Shown here in pieces: positions 1 to 6,296 of a stretch of 6,296 bases of DNA. Each line of letters begins with the position of its first letter. Position 1 is the stretch's first letter. A model generated the notes under the pieces. That model had not been told where the DNA came from, searched no databases, and worked only from the letters and a program-made list of their open reading frames with translations. The stretch is from NCBI GenBank assembly GCA_030643345.1, contig DAOWMA010000129.1, forward strand, positions 1-6,296, read 5' to 3'. Position numbers and translations under genes: made by a program. The stretch comes from Spirochaetaceae bacterium (GTDB lineage Bacteria > Spirochaetota > Spirochaetia > B11-G9).

Positions 1-980
1 AACATCGAATTCGTACCTGTTAATCTGGTATAAAACAATTGATTACCACTTGTCTCTATCGCTATAAGATAGAGCCCATCATCATCCCGTCCTGTTACAT
101 GAACAATTTCTCCACTACCTGGAAAATTAATACTTTGAAGCCTTCCTGTAATTTTAACTGAGTTCAATTTAGCTTTCCTGATCTCAAGAATAAATAATTC
201 ATCTTCAGCTTCTATAAAAGCAAACATACCGTCTTCTGAAAAACCAGTAACGGCATGACGTCGTAATTCCTTATCAATCCTCCATGATGCATTTACTCTA
301 TAACCATCGCTATTTTTACTCCATAGCGATATTAGTTGAGGACCAATACCTGAAACAGTTAAAATATAATCACCATTTTCGGAAACACTTCCACCATAGA
401 CAGCATTGATTCTACTTGTTTTAACAGTATAAGAAAACGCAATTTCACCCATAGAGTTGATCAGGCTGAATTTACCATCAACATTTCCTATAAATACCAG
501 AGACGGAGTCGCAGAGACTTCAGTAATGGATGAACTGAATGTTTTATGCCAAACAACTGTTCCAATATTATTAATTTCACTGACTCTATTTTTATCATAG
601 GATATTACAAATCTTCTATCCCCGGAAAAAAAAGGATATCCGGTAAGTTCTATAGTATTTAGAAACCGACCGTCAATATCTCTAATAACTAATACATCAT
701 TCTGGCTGGAATAACTGATAAATCCATTCCCGTCAATAGCTACCCCATACAAAAGATCTTCCATATAGGTAATTTCACCGTTACGACAGAGATATCCGTA
801 TTTTCCATTTAATCTAAAAGATTCCGGCGACCGCTCTGAATTTCTTACTACAACATCTGCCATTTTTAGATCTTCTACCCACAAGGGGATATATGTTATT
901 TCATGAGGTAACTGCTGTCCAAAAATAAAGAAATAAGTGATGAAAATCAGAATAACAGAGAATTTTTTTACTACTTTCAA
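1..980 (-). CDS. Exported beta-propeller-like protein (partial, C-terminus beyond left edge)
   Basis: An open frame runs without a stop from a TTG at 978-980 to position 1, giving 326 visible codons; the C-terminus lies outside the window. The TTG is preceded by a good ribosome binding site (CAGGAGA, about 8-9 nt upstream). The first residues form a Sec-type signal peptide: MKVVKK, then a hydrophobic stretch of about residues 7-20 ending in IFG, followed by QQ. There is no lipobox cysteine. The mature part is beta-rich. It repeats a blade-like pattern of hydrophobic strand, Asp/Asn, Gly, then aromatic at about residues 98-106 (VIRDIDGRF), 133-144 (VSEINNIGTVVW) and 171-182 (FSLINSMGEIAF). The repeat spacing is 36-38 residues, as in PQQ-like or WD40-like propellers. 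I infer a periplasmic or surface protein, probably a binding scaffold; no catalytic motif is visible. It starts 16 nt after the upstream helical gene, so the two are probably cotranscribed. No specific family is recognised. Confidence 0.8.
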   Translation of the reverse strand, partial: MKVVKKFSVILIFITYFFIFGQQLPHEITYIPLWVEDLKMADVVVRNSERSPESFRLNGKYGYLCRNGEITYMEDLLYGVAIDGNGFISYSSQNDVLVIRDIDGRFLNTIELTGYPFFSGDRRFVISYDKNRVSEINNIGTVVWHKTFSSSITEVSATPSLVFIGNVDGKFSLINSMGEIAFSYTVKTSRINAVYGGSVSENGDYILTVSGIGPQLISLWSKNSDGYRVNASWRIDKELRRHAVTGFSEDGMFAFIEAEDELFILEIRKAKLNSVKITGRLQSINFPGSGEIVHVTGRDDDGLYLIAIETSGNQLFYTRLTGTNSM

Positions 981-996
981 ACTATAGGTCTCCTGA

Positions 997-1806
997 TTAT
1001 TTCCGGTTAGATGATTCTTTTTTACGCTGATCCGCATCCATCTTTGCTTTCCAGATATCTATCTTCTTTTTCAACTCTTCGATAGCACCTGCCTGACCCA
1101 GCATTGCAAGGAGACGTCTTAATGCAGAAAGATACTGTATGGCTTTTTTAAAATCATCAATACGAAATGTGGAAAGTTCATATTTCTCCCTATAACGTTT
1201 TGCAGAATCAGTTAATAAATCCTTTACAAGAGAAAGATGATTTTCTCTAATCTCATATCCTTCAACCCTTGGGTCCATTCCAGCTACAAAGGTTTTTAGA
1301 TTAATCAAATTTTTTGCAATCGTTCCGAATCTTCCTTCAACCTCAACAAAAGACCACTTCCATCTGGAATTGCTCCCGTATCCTTCTTTTACAGATTCTA
1401 TTGAAAAACCAAGTTTCTTTATCAGATCAAGCCGCTGTTTATCATTGAAATCGTTAATTTTTGCCAGTTGGTCCTCATAATCAGAAAAAGGAGCATCAAT
1501 ATAATCTGTAACAACCTGTTCAAGATATATTATTGACTGATAACACCTCTTACGTGCATCATTCAGCATCCCTTCATTTTTTACACCCAAAAAAGTAAGA
1601 GAAAGCTGATTCATGAGTAAATAATAGGAAACCATATTTAGACTGTCATCTGCAAGGACAAGACGCTTATTAGACAAATCTGCATCATCCTCTTTTAATA
1701 CACCAAGAACTTTTTTTTCTTTTAAAAGGATTTCTTCAATCTGCGTTTTATACTCTTTTATTCTCTCAGTATATTTGCTTCTGGCTGCACTGCTAATCTT
1801 ACCCAC
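997..1806 (-). CDS. Uncharacterised helical cytoplasmic protein
   Basis: This 269-residue protein is not recognised. It is highly charged and looks almost entirely alpha-helical, with coiled-coil-prone stretches at the N-terminus (KYTERIKEYKTQIEEILLKE) and C-terminus (ELKKKIDIWKAKMDADQRKK) and a lysine-rich tail. There is no signal peptide, membrane segment or enzymatic motif. A more ordered centre around residues 135-175 contains GYGSNSRWKW and KNLINLKTF. The start is non-ATG: TTG at 1807-1809 and GTG at 1804-1806 are adjacent in-frame candidates. The AGGGAG ribosome binding site (1813-1818) is only 2 nt from the TTG but 5 nt from the GTG, so GTG is preferred. An in-frame TAA at 1825-1827 rules out a longer protein. 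It follows recN by about 100 bp and precedes the propeller gene by 16 nt. As I recall, T. pallidum has a hypothetical gene in the same place after recN, which would make this a conserved spirochete protein. Confidence 0.82.
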   Translation of the reverse strand: MGKISSAARSKYTERIKEYKTQIEEILLKEKKVLGVLKEDDADLSNKRLVLADDSLNMVSYYLLMNQLSLTFLGVKNEGMLNDARKRCYQSIIYLEQVVTDYIDAPFSDYEDQLAKINDFNDKQRLDLIKKLGFSIESVKEGYGSNSRWKWSFVEVEGRFGTIAKNLINLKTFVAGMDPRVEGYEIRENHLSLVKDLLTDSAKRYREKYELSTFRIDDFKKAIQYLSALRRLLAMLGQAGAIEELKKKIDIWKAKMDADQRKKESSNRK

Positions 1807-1828
1807 CAAAACTCCCTGGCACTTTTAA

Positions 1829-1903
1829 ATATTTCCAGTATTGTAGACTTTGGGAAATATCACCATTAGATATTTCTATTATCGTACACTTCGGGGAATA
1901 TCA
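1829..1903. repeat. Two tandem imperfect copies of a 34-bp dyad element
   Basis: Copy A is 1829-1862 and copy B is 1870-1903. They match at 28 of 34 positions, with a 41-bp period and a 7-bp spacer. Each copy is itself a dyad. In copy A, ATATTTCC (1829-1836) is complementary to GGAAATAT (1853-1860). In copy B, GATATT (1869-1874) is complementary to AATATC (1897-1902). The block begins immediately after the recN stop codon and ends about 11 bp before the ribosome binding site of the next gene. On the transcribed strand each copy carries a -10-like TAC(A/G)AT (1840-1845 and 1881-1886), without a clear -35 box. No U-tract follows the hairpins, so a classical terminator is unlikely. The block could be an operator with two sites four helical turns apart, an RNA structure between genes, or a decayed duplication. 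Confidence 0.75.
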
Positions 1904-3589
1904 TTAATGCCCATATTTTCCCAGCAATTCTCTGGCATGCAGAAGAGAAGCTGCTCCGGAACTATCACCTGAAAGCATTCTGGCAATTTCAGGGACCCTG
2001 TCAATATCACTGATACTTTCTATGGTAGTAAATGTTCTGCCATTTACAACTCTTTTCTCCACCTTTATATGCTTATCGGCATGAACTGCTATTGATGCAA
2101 GATGTGTAATACAAAGGACCTGACGGTGTTTGCCTATTCCTGCAAGATGAACTCCAACAGATAATGCAATTTCACCACCTATACCTGTATCAATCTCATC
2201 AAAGATAAGGGAAAGCACACTGTCAGATTCAGCCAAAACTGATTTTATGCTTAACATAACTCTGGAAATTTCACCTCCGGAAGCTATATTTTTAAGAGGC
2301 TTCATAGGTTCACCTTCATTTGGAGATATTAAAAACTCAACCCTGTCAAATCCATTAGGACCACATGATGGTTTTCCATTATTATTCTCTCTAAAAGTAA
2401 CATCAACCTTGAACATAGCTTTCGGCATACCCATAGGTGTTAAATTATTCTTTATTTCCAACTGAAGCTTTTCTCCAAATTCAATTCGCTTTTTTGAAAT
2501 TTCCCCAGCTTTACTTAAAACAGTTTTTTCCAGAAGAGAGATTTCCTCCTCCAGAGCAGTTCTTTCATTTTCATTGCCTTCCATAATAATAATTTTATTT
2601 ATGGCCTTTTCCCTATAATCCAGTACATCCCTGATTGTATCTCCATATTTTTTCTGAAGTGAGTGAATAAGCTGAAGCCTGTCCTCACACTCCTCAAGCC
2701 TGGCGGGAGTAAAATCAATAGCATCCTGGAACTGATGCAACGACTCAAAAACATCCTCAATCTCATAGAAGGCATCATCAAGACGGGAAGCCATAGGTTT
2801 AAGATCTTCCATTACCATTGATAAATTATCCATTGCCGATCTTGCTGCTCTTAATACCGAAAGAGTACCGCCGGAACTTTCGGAAAGAGATTTTCTGCAA
2901 TCATCAAAATAATCCAGCAGCTTTTCATGCTGAAGAAGAATTTTACGTTCCTTTGTAAGGACTTCTTCTTCTTCAAGCTGTAAATCAGCCTTCTCAATTT
3001 CTTTACTACTATGCACAAGAAGCTCTCTTTCCCTTGCTATTTCATCTTCGGTCCTAATCATGGAACCCAGATCAGTCTTCATTTCTGACAGCCGGGTAAA
3101 ATTATTTCTTAAACCTGCAACATCTTCCTCAACCCCGGCATATCGGTCAAGAAGTTTTCGCTGATTATCTATACTTAGCAAAGATTGATGAGAATGCTGT
3201 CCATGCATATCAAATATAAAGGAAGAGAGGTCTTCAAGATCTTTCCTGCTTGAGGGCACCGATTGGATGAAAATGGAACCACGCCCTGTCTGTCTTATAA
3301 TTCTTCTTATAATAATACGCCCGTCTTCAGGTTCGATAGAATGATTTGCAAGCCAGGCAGCAGACTCATTTTTATCAGGAATTCTAATAATGCAGGAGAC
3401 CTCAGACTCATTACAGCCTGTCCTAATAGATGATGGATCAGCCTTCGTGCCCAGAATTAGTCCAAGAGCACCTATAATTATAGATTTACCCGCTCCAGTC
3501 TCTCCTGAAAGGATATTAAGCCCGGCATCAAAAGTTACTATCAAATCCTCAATAAGTGCATAATTTTTTATAGATAGCTCTTCAAGCAT
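1904..3589 (-). CDS. recN: DNA repair protein RecN (SMC-like ATPase)
   Basis: RecN is a cytoplasmic SMC-family ATPase that acts at DNA double-strand breaks during recombinational repair. At 561 residues it matches the family's usual length. The N-terminus (ELSIKNYALIEDL) is typical, and Walker A is GETGAGKS at residues 29-36. The middle, about 160-380, is the long coiled coil, including the conserved stretch around FTPARLEECEDRL. The C-terminal ATPase half has the SGGE signature at 437-440, Walker B LSLIFDEID at 459-467 with D464/E465, and the switch histidine H496 in THLASIA. Many RecN proteins have THLPQVA there, so this is a mild deviation that may be lineage-specific. The ATG overlaps the 3' end of nadK by 8 nt and has a strong CGGAGGAG ribosome binding site located inside nadK. 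Close nadK-recN linkage is also known in other bacteria such as E. coli. No SOS-type box was recognised. Confidence 0.97.
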   Translation of the reverse strand: MLEELSIKNYALIEDLIVTFDAGLNILSGETGAGKSIIIGALGLILGTKADPSSIRTGCNESEVSCIIRIPDKNESAAWLANHSIEPEDGRIIIRRIIRQTGRGSIFIQSVPSSRKDLEDLSSFIFDMHGQHSHQSLLSIDNQRKLLDRYAGVEEDVAGLRNNFTRLSEMKTDLGSMIRTEDEIARERELLVHSSKEIEKADLQLEEEEVLTKERKILLQHEKLLDYFDDCRKSLSESSGGTLSVLRAARSAMDNLSMVMEDLKPMASRLDDAFYEIEDVFESLHQFQDAIDFTPARLEECEDRLQLIHSLQKKYGDTIRDVLDYREKAINKIIIMEGNENERTALEEEISLLEKTVLSKAGEISKKRIEFGEKLQLEIKNNLTPMGMPKAMFKVDVTFRENNNGKPSCGPNGFDRVEFLISPNEGEPMKPLKNIASGGEISRVMLSIKSVLAESDSVLSLIFDEIDTGIGGEIALSVGVHLAGIGKHRQVLCITHLASIAVHADKHIKVEKRVVNGRTFTTIESISDIDRVPEIARMLSGDSSGAASLLHARELLGKYGH

Positions 3590-4436
3590 TTGCTCCTCCG
3601 GACCAATTTAATTTTGATCGCAGGATATCATAAAAATTACGTTTATCAGAACGTATCAATAGTGTTTTTGTCTGGGACCTCTCTACAATTATTTCATCAC
3701 CCGACCTGAGAGGATAAGCATCCTGACCATCAACTGATAGAATAACATCAGTTCTTTGGTCCTCTTCGACAGTAATATGGATTACCTCATTACCAGAAAC
3801 TACTATAGGCCGGTTAGAAAGGGTAAAAGGGCATATAGGATTAATTATTAAAGCTTCCATCTCAGGATCAAGTATGGGACCACCAGCAGAAATACTATAG
3901 GCAGTGGATCCGGTTGGAGTCGCAACAATAATACCATCCGCTCTGTATTTGCCAAGGTCCGTTTCATTAATTTTAAGATTCAGTTTAATAATATTCGATA
4001 TACCATTGGAGCTTATTACCGCATCATTCAAACCTTTGTGAAAGGCAACACGAACACCATCCCGTTCAACCATAACCTTTATCATTACCCTCCTGGAAAG
4101 ATCTAACTGACCATTCTGATACTTAATAAATGCAGATTTCCATTCCTGCTTGGAAATTTCAGTAATAAACCCAAAATTACCTATATTAACAGCTAAAATC
4201 GGGATACTAAGACTCTCAACTATTCTGGAACAGAACAGAACTGTACCATCCCCTCCAAGAGAAAAAACAAGATCTGCTGTCGTCAGTACCGGTATTTCAG
4301 TTTTCCCTGAATAGGAAAAAATAACTATTTCAATATCCAGACTATCCAGATAGGAACTTATCTCATCTACAAGTTCTGCTGCACCCTTCTTCTGAAGATT
4401 AACAACTATTATAACTTTTGATATTTTTCGAATCAT
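3582..4436 (-). CDS. nadK: NAD kinase (ATP-dependent)
   Basis: This enzyme phosphorylates NAD to NADP in the cytosol and supplies the cell's NADP(H). Diagnostic motifs, numbered from the preferred start, are GGDGT at 61-65, NIGNFGFITE at 84-93 (usually NxGxLGF, here Phe replaces Leu), LNDAVI at 136-141 and DGIIVATPTGSTAY at 167-180, followed by SAGGPI and the C-terminal strands with PICPFTLSNRP. I chose the ATG at 4434-4436 (284 residues). It has AAAAAAGG 7 nt upstream and gives the normal NAD kinase N-terminus, in which strand KVIIVVN begins at residue 7. An ATG at 4467-4469 would add 11 residues (295 in total) and form an ATGA overlap with the upstream stop, but it lacks a ribosome binding site; it remains possible through translational coupling. 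The gene overlaps recN by 8 nt. Length and motifs are complete, so it should be active. Confidence 0.95.
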   Translation of the reverse strand: MIRKISKVIIVVNLQKKGAAELVDEISSYLDSLDIEIVIFSYSGKTEIPVLTTADLVFSLGGDGTVLFCSRIVESLSIPILAVNIGNFGFITEISKQEWKSAFIKYQNGQLDLSRRVMIKVMVERDGVRVAFHKGLNDAVISSNGISNIIKLNLKINETDLGKYRADGIIVATPTGSTAYSISAGGPILDPEMEALIINPICPFTLSNRPIVVSGNEVIHITVEEDQRTDVILSVDGQDAYPLRSGDEIIVERSQTKTLLIRSDKRNFYDILRSKLNWSGGANA

Positions 4437-4465
4437 ACTATTACCTTTTTTACTATGGCTTCTTA

Positions 4466-5488
4466 TCATGGAAGTGTAGAGAGCAGTCTGGCAATTGTTT
4501 CTGTGTTTCGGCTGCCCAGGCCTGGATACAGGGGAAAAATAACAGTTCTAAGGAGCAGTAAATCAGCATTAGGACATTTTTTAGAACCGGAGGATTCAAG
4601 TGCCAGAGATGAGTCAGAAAAAGCCAGTTCAGTCATAACACCATTTTTTCGAGCATAACTGATAACCTCTTTCAATGGAGTATTGAGGATAACATGAAAG
4701 GTAGAATAATTACGCTTACTCTCTTCTGATGTATAGAAAGCCTTATGATTCCCCTTACGAATAGAGGATTCATATATCTCCCCAATATCTCTCCTTCTTT
4801 CAAGAAATTTTTCAATAGAATCAAGCTGAATCATCCCCATAGCAGCATTCATATTGAGCAGATAAGAGGTTACTGGAAAATCTGATAAAACATTTCTAAG
4901 AGCAGACAGATTTTTTTTATCTCCTGCAAGAATAGCCGTACCTTCACCGGAAGTTATAATATCATGAAGCTCCATCCTTAGAATAATTATATCTGCAGCC
5001 CAATCTCTCTCATCATAATCAGAGCAACAACCGACAGTGGTTGTAATATCCTCTATTATTGGGATATCTGTATCAACAAGAAAACTATAGGCAGGACGAA
5101 TACCATTTGGAGAATAGAGAATAAGTGCATCTATATCAGTTTCCAGAAATTTCTTCATCTCCTCATCACTAATACACCCGCTGATAATATCAACATCAGC
5201 AAAAACCACCTCAATACCCCGTTTCTCCAATTCTCTCAGATAAACAGAAGGAGAAAGTGGTGAAATTAAAACCCTGTTGCCAGCCCGCAATTTCAGGGAA
5301 TCAAGTGCCGCAAATATAGCTGTGGAATAGTCCCTTAAAAGAGCCCCACCCTCGGTATGGAGAAACCTGGAAAGTGCCTTTAAAAATTCACTGCTATTAT
5401 TTACATAGTCAACATAGTCAGATACAAGAGTAGAAAGCAATGCATCCATCTCTTTACGTTTAATCGATGGTCTATATATTGGAATCAT
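4466..5488 (-). CDS. DegT/DnrJ/EryC1/StrS aminotransferase-fold protein lacking the PLP lysine
   Basis: This 340-residue protein belongs by motif to the sugar aminotransferase family of type I PLP fold. It has MIPIYRPSI at the N-terminus, a degenerate phosphate-binding region (YSTAIFAAL, 54-62), the IIED motif with D147 that would contact the PLP pyridine nitrogen, SGEGTAIL at 180-187, NAAMGMIQLDSIEKFLERR within 212-239, and the terminal FPLYPGL. An ungapped comparison of ADIIILRMELHDIITSGEG with the family pattern (aDiavfSF..sKnittGeGG) puts Asp176 (codon GAT, 4961-4963) at the Schiff-base lysine. The adjacent residue is His175. Classical transamination is therefore unlikely. It may be an inactive homologue, a binding or regulatory protein, or may use different chemistry. 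It is slightly shorter than typical members, at about 370-390. It starts 4 nt after the cheW stop without a strong ribosome binding site, suggesting translational coupling. The T. pallidum homologue is, as I recall, annotated as a spore coat polysaccharide protein. Confidence 0.85.
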   Translation of the reverse strand: MIPIYRPSIKRKEMDALLSTLVSDYVDYVNNSSEFLKALSRFLHTEGGALLRDYSTAIFAALDSLKLRAGNRVLISPLSPSVYLRELEKRGIEVVFADVDIISGCISDEEMKKFLETDIDALILYSPNGIRPAYSFLVDTDIPIIEDITTTVGCCSDYDERDWAADIIILRMELHDIITSGEGTAILAGDKKNLSALRNVLSDFPVTSYLLNMNAAMGMIQLDSIEKFLERRRDIGEIYESSIRKGNHKAFYTSEESKRNYSTFHVILNTPLKEVISYARKNGVMTELAFSDSSLALESSGSKKCPNADLLLLRTVIFPLYPGLGSRNTETIARLLSTLP

Positions 5489-5492
5489 TTAT

Positions 5493-5975
5493 TTAGTTAC
5501 TTAATTGCCCAAGTTGCTGCAGCTCTCTTGGATCAAACAATCTTTCAATATCAAGAAGAATTAAGTAACTTTCTTCTCTTGTAAAAACACCCTGAATATA
5601 CTCAGCACCTATACCCGACAGCATTTGAGGAGGCTGCTGCATTGTTTTCAAATCAACAGTAATAACCCTTGATATCTTATCAATTATTATACCCAGTTTC
5701 ATTCCACTAATTTTTATAATAATAAATCCACTAAGTAACCTGTCTTCTTCACTTAACTCCGGTCTACGAATTTGAAATCGCTTATGAAGATTAATAATTG
5801 GAATTATTTCACCTCTAAGATTAAAAATACCATCCACATAGTTCGGTGCATTGGGAATAGCACGGGTTTCTGCAATTCTGACAATACCATCCACAATCAT
5901 AATATCTATACCATAGCTCTCTACACCCAATTGAAATGTAACCAGTTGTAATTTACTGTCATTAGATTCTGCCAT
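5493..5975 (-). CDS. cheW: Chemotaxis coupling protein CheW
   Basis: CheW is the cytoplasmic adaptor that joins methyl-accepting chemoreceptors to the histidine kinase CheA in signalling arrays. The 160-residue single-domain protein has the full CheW fold. It begins LQLVTFQLGVESYGIDI (residues 9-25), continues through IVDGIVRI and IPNAPNYVDGIFNLRG, and carries the hallmark NLRGEIIPIINL at 52-63. The second subdomain follows, with MKLGIIIDKISRVI, and ends at FTREESYLILLDIERLF. Nothing indicates a fused receiver domain, so this is CheW rather than CheV. The ATG has a very strong GGGGAGGAG ribosome binding site (5978-5986). A promoter-like sequence lies just upstream, so the gene is probably the first of the operon that continues through the DegT-like gene, nadK and recN. 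No cheA, cheY or receptor gene is visible nearby; this CheW is probably encoded away from the main chemotaxis cluster. Confidence 0.96.
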   Translation of the reverse strand: MAESNDSKLQLVTFQLGVESYGIDIMIVDGIVRIAETRAIPNAPNYVDGIFNLRGEIIPIINLHKRFQIRRPELSEEDRLLSGFIIIKISGMKLGIIIDKISRVITVDLKTMQQPPQMLSGIGAEYIQGVFTREESYLILLDIERLFDPRELQQLGQLSN

Positions 5976-6002
5976 TTCTCCTCCCCGAGCTAACTTCTAC
6001 TA

Positions 6003-6031
6003 AGAATAGTCAAGAAAGGAGAATTTTGCAA
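6003..6031 (-). promoter_or_regulatory. Candidate sigma70-type promoter for the cheW operon
   Basis: On the minus strand, TTGCAA (6026-6031, -35-like) is followed after exactly 17 bp by TATTCT (6003-6008, -10-like). Each hexamer matches the consensus at 4 of 6 positions. Transcription would begin near 5996 and give a leader of about 20 nt that includes the strong cheW ribosome binding site. It sits in the 75-bp gap between the stress-protein gene and cheW, the largest gap upstream of the tightly packed genes. No intrinsic terminator is visible in this gap, so read-through from the stress-protein gene is also possible. Confidence 0.4.
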
Positions 6032-6050
6032 GTGATTTTAACCAACCATT

Positions 6051-6296
6051 TTAATGAACTATAAATACTGGAAGCGTGCTTTTTCTAATTATGTGAATAG
6101 TAACAGTACCAAGAAGATATTCAGTTAATTTATGCCTGCCATGAGCTCCAAGAACAACAGTGCCTATGGATTGTGTATCCATAATTTCAAGGGCCCTACC
6201 TGCTTCCGAACCAATACAATGCTCCAGTACAACATCTATACCCTTAATCTCCAGATTTTTTAATTTCTCTGTCATACTTGATTTTATTTCATCAAA
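6051..6296 (-). CDS. Universal stress protein, UspA family (partial, N-terminus beyond right edge)
   Basis: The frame is open to the right edge: seven further codons lie upstream of the first in-window ATG (6273-6275), so the visible part is the C-terminal 81 residues of a protein normally about 140-150 long. It contains the family's nucleotide-binding signature G-2x-G-9x-G-(S/T), seen here as GAHGRHKLTEYLLGT, and the closing strand STLPVFIVH. The preceding GIDVVLEHCIGSEAGRALEIMDTQSIGTVVLG corresponds to the usual beta-strand, helix and strand before the ATP loop. The intact signature points to an ATP-binding Usp rather than the UspA subclass that lacks nucleotide. Such proteins accumulate under starvation or stress; the specific role here cannot be deduced. 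It ends 75 bp before cheW on the same strand, and no terminator is evident. Confidence 0.9.
   Translation of the reverse strand, partial: FDEIKSSMTEKLKNLEIKGIDVVLEHCIGSEAGRALEIMDTQSIGTVVLGAHGRHKLTEYLLGTVTIHIIRKSTLPVFIVH

Noticed and set aside
1829..1862. Possible intrinsic terminator after recN (8-bp stem with 16-nt loop)
   Set aside because: The stem is AT-rich with a large loop, and is followed by UUAAAAG rather than a U-run, so factor-independent termination is not supported.
1829..1903. Possible CRISPR fragment
   Set aside because: There are only two imperfect copies with a 7-bp spacer and no cas genes; spacer length and repeat divergence do not fit a CRISPR array.
2247..2465. Plus-strand open frame of 72 codons
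   Set aside because: It lies wholly inside recN, antisense to the region before the ABC signature. It has no ribosome binding site or recognisable protein features and is a shadow frame.
2599..2781. Second minus-strand frame of 60 codons inside recN
   Set aside because: It is an alternative frame within the recN coiled-coil region; recN itself is intact and clearly coding there.
4455..4658. Plus-strand open frame of 67 codons over the DegT-like/nadK junction
   Set aside because: It is antisense to the conserved C-terminus of the DegT-like protein, with no ribosome binding site and no protein-like composition.
4961..4966. His175 of the DegT-like protein as the His of ColD/E1-type dehydratases
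   Set aside because: In an ungapped alignment the His is one residue before the lysine column and Asp176 occupies the column; calling it a ColD-type enzyme would require an unsupported gap.

Overview
The window is a 6.3-kb, AT-rich bacterial segment in which every supported gene lies on the minus strand, so transcription runs from right to left. The gene order, in the direction of transcription, is: universal stress protein (3' part only), cheW, a DegT/DnrJ-type aminotransferase-fold protein, NAD kinase (nadK), recN, an uncharacterised helical protein, and a secreted beta-propeller-like protein that runs off the left edge. As I remember it, Treponema pallidum has the same order cheW - 'spore coat polysaccharide' DegT-like gene - NAD kinase - recN - hypothetical (around TP0439-TP0443). 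Borrelia also keeps cheW next to NAD kinase. On that basis a spirochete of the Treponema/Spirochaeta group is the best guess. This rests on memory of synteny and was not searched.

Right end (about 5976-6296): the C-terminal 81 codons of a UspA-family protein with an intact ATP-binding signature, then a 75-bp gap that carries a plausible sigma70-type promoter for cheW. Centre (1904-5975): cheW, the DegT-like gene, nadK and recN are packed into one apparent operon. The spacings are a 4-nt gap (cheW/DegT-like), a 4-nt overlap or a 29-nt gap (DegT-like/nadK, depending on the nadK start) and an 8-nt overlap (nadK/recN). They combine chemotaxis signalling, cofactor supply (NADP) and recombinational DNA repair, so the grouping looks historical rather than a single pathway.

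Left part (1-1903): directly after the recN stop codon there is a short gap filled by two imperfect tandem copies of a 34-bp dyad element with a 41-bp period. Next comes a 269-residue, mostly helical protein of unknown function with a GTG (or TTG) start. A gene for an exported protein with PQQ/WD-like propeller blades follows; it starts with TTG at 978-980 and stays open to position 1.

The most interesting observations are two. The DegT-like protein has Asp where the family's PLP-binding lysine should be, although the rest of the fold's motifs are preserved. The tandem dyad repeat sits in front of the unknown gene pair. No RNA genes, CRISPR arrays, insertion sequences or convincing intrinsic terminators were seen.
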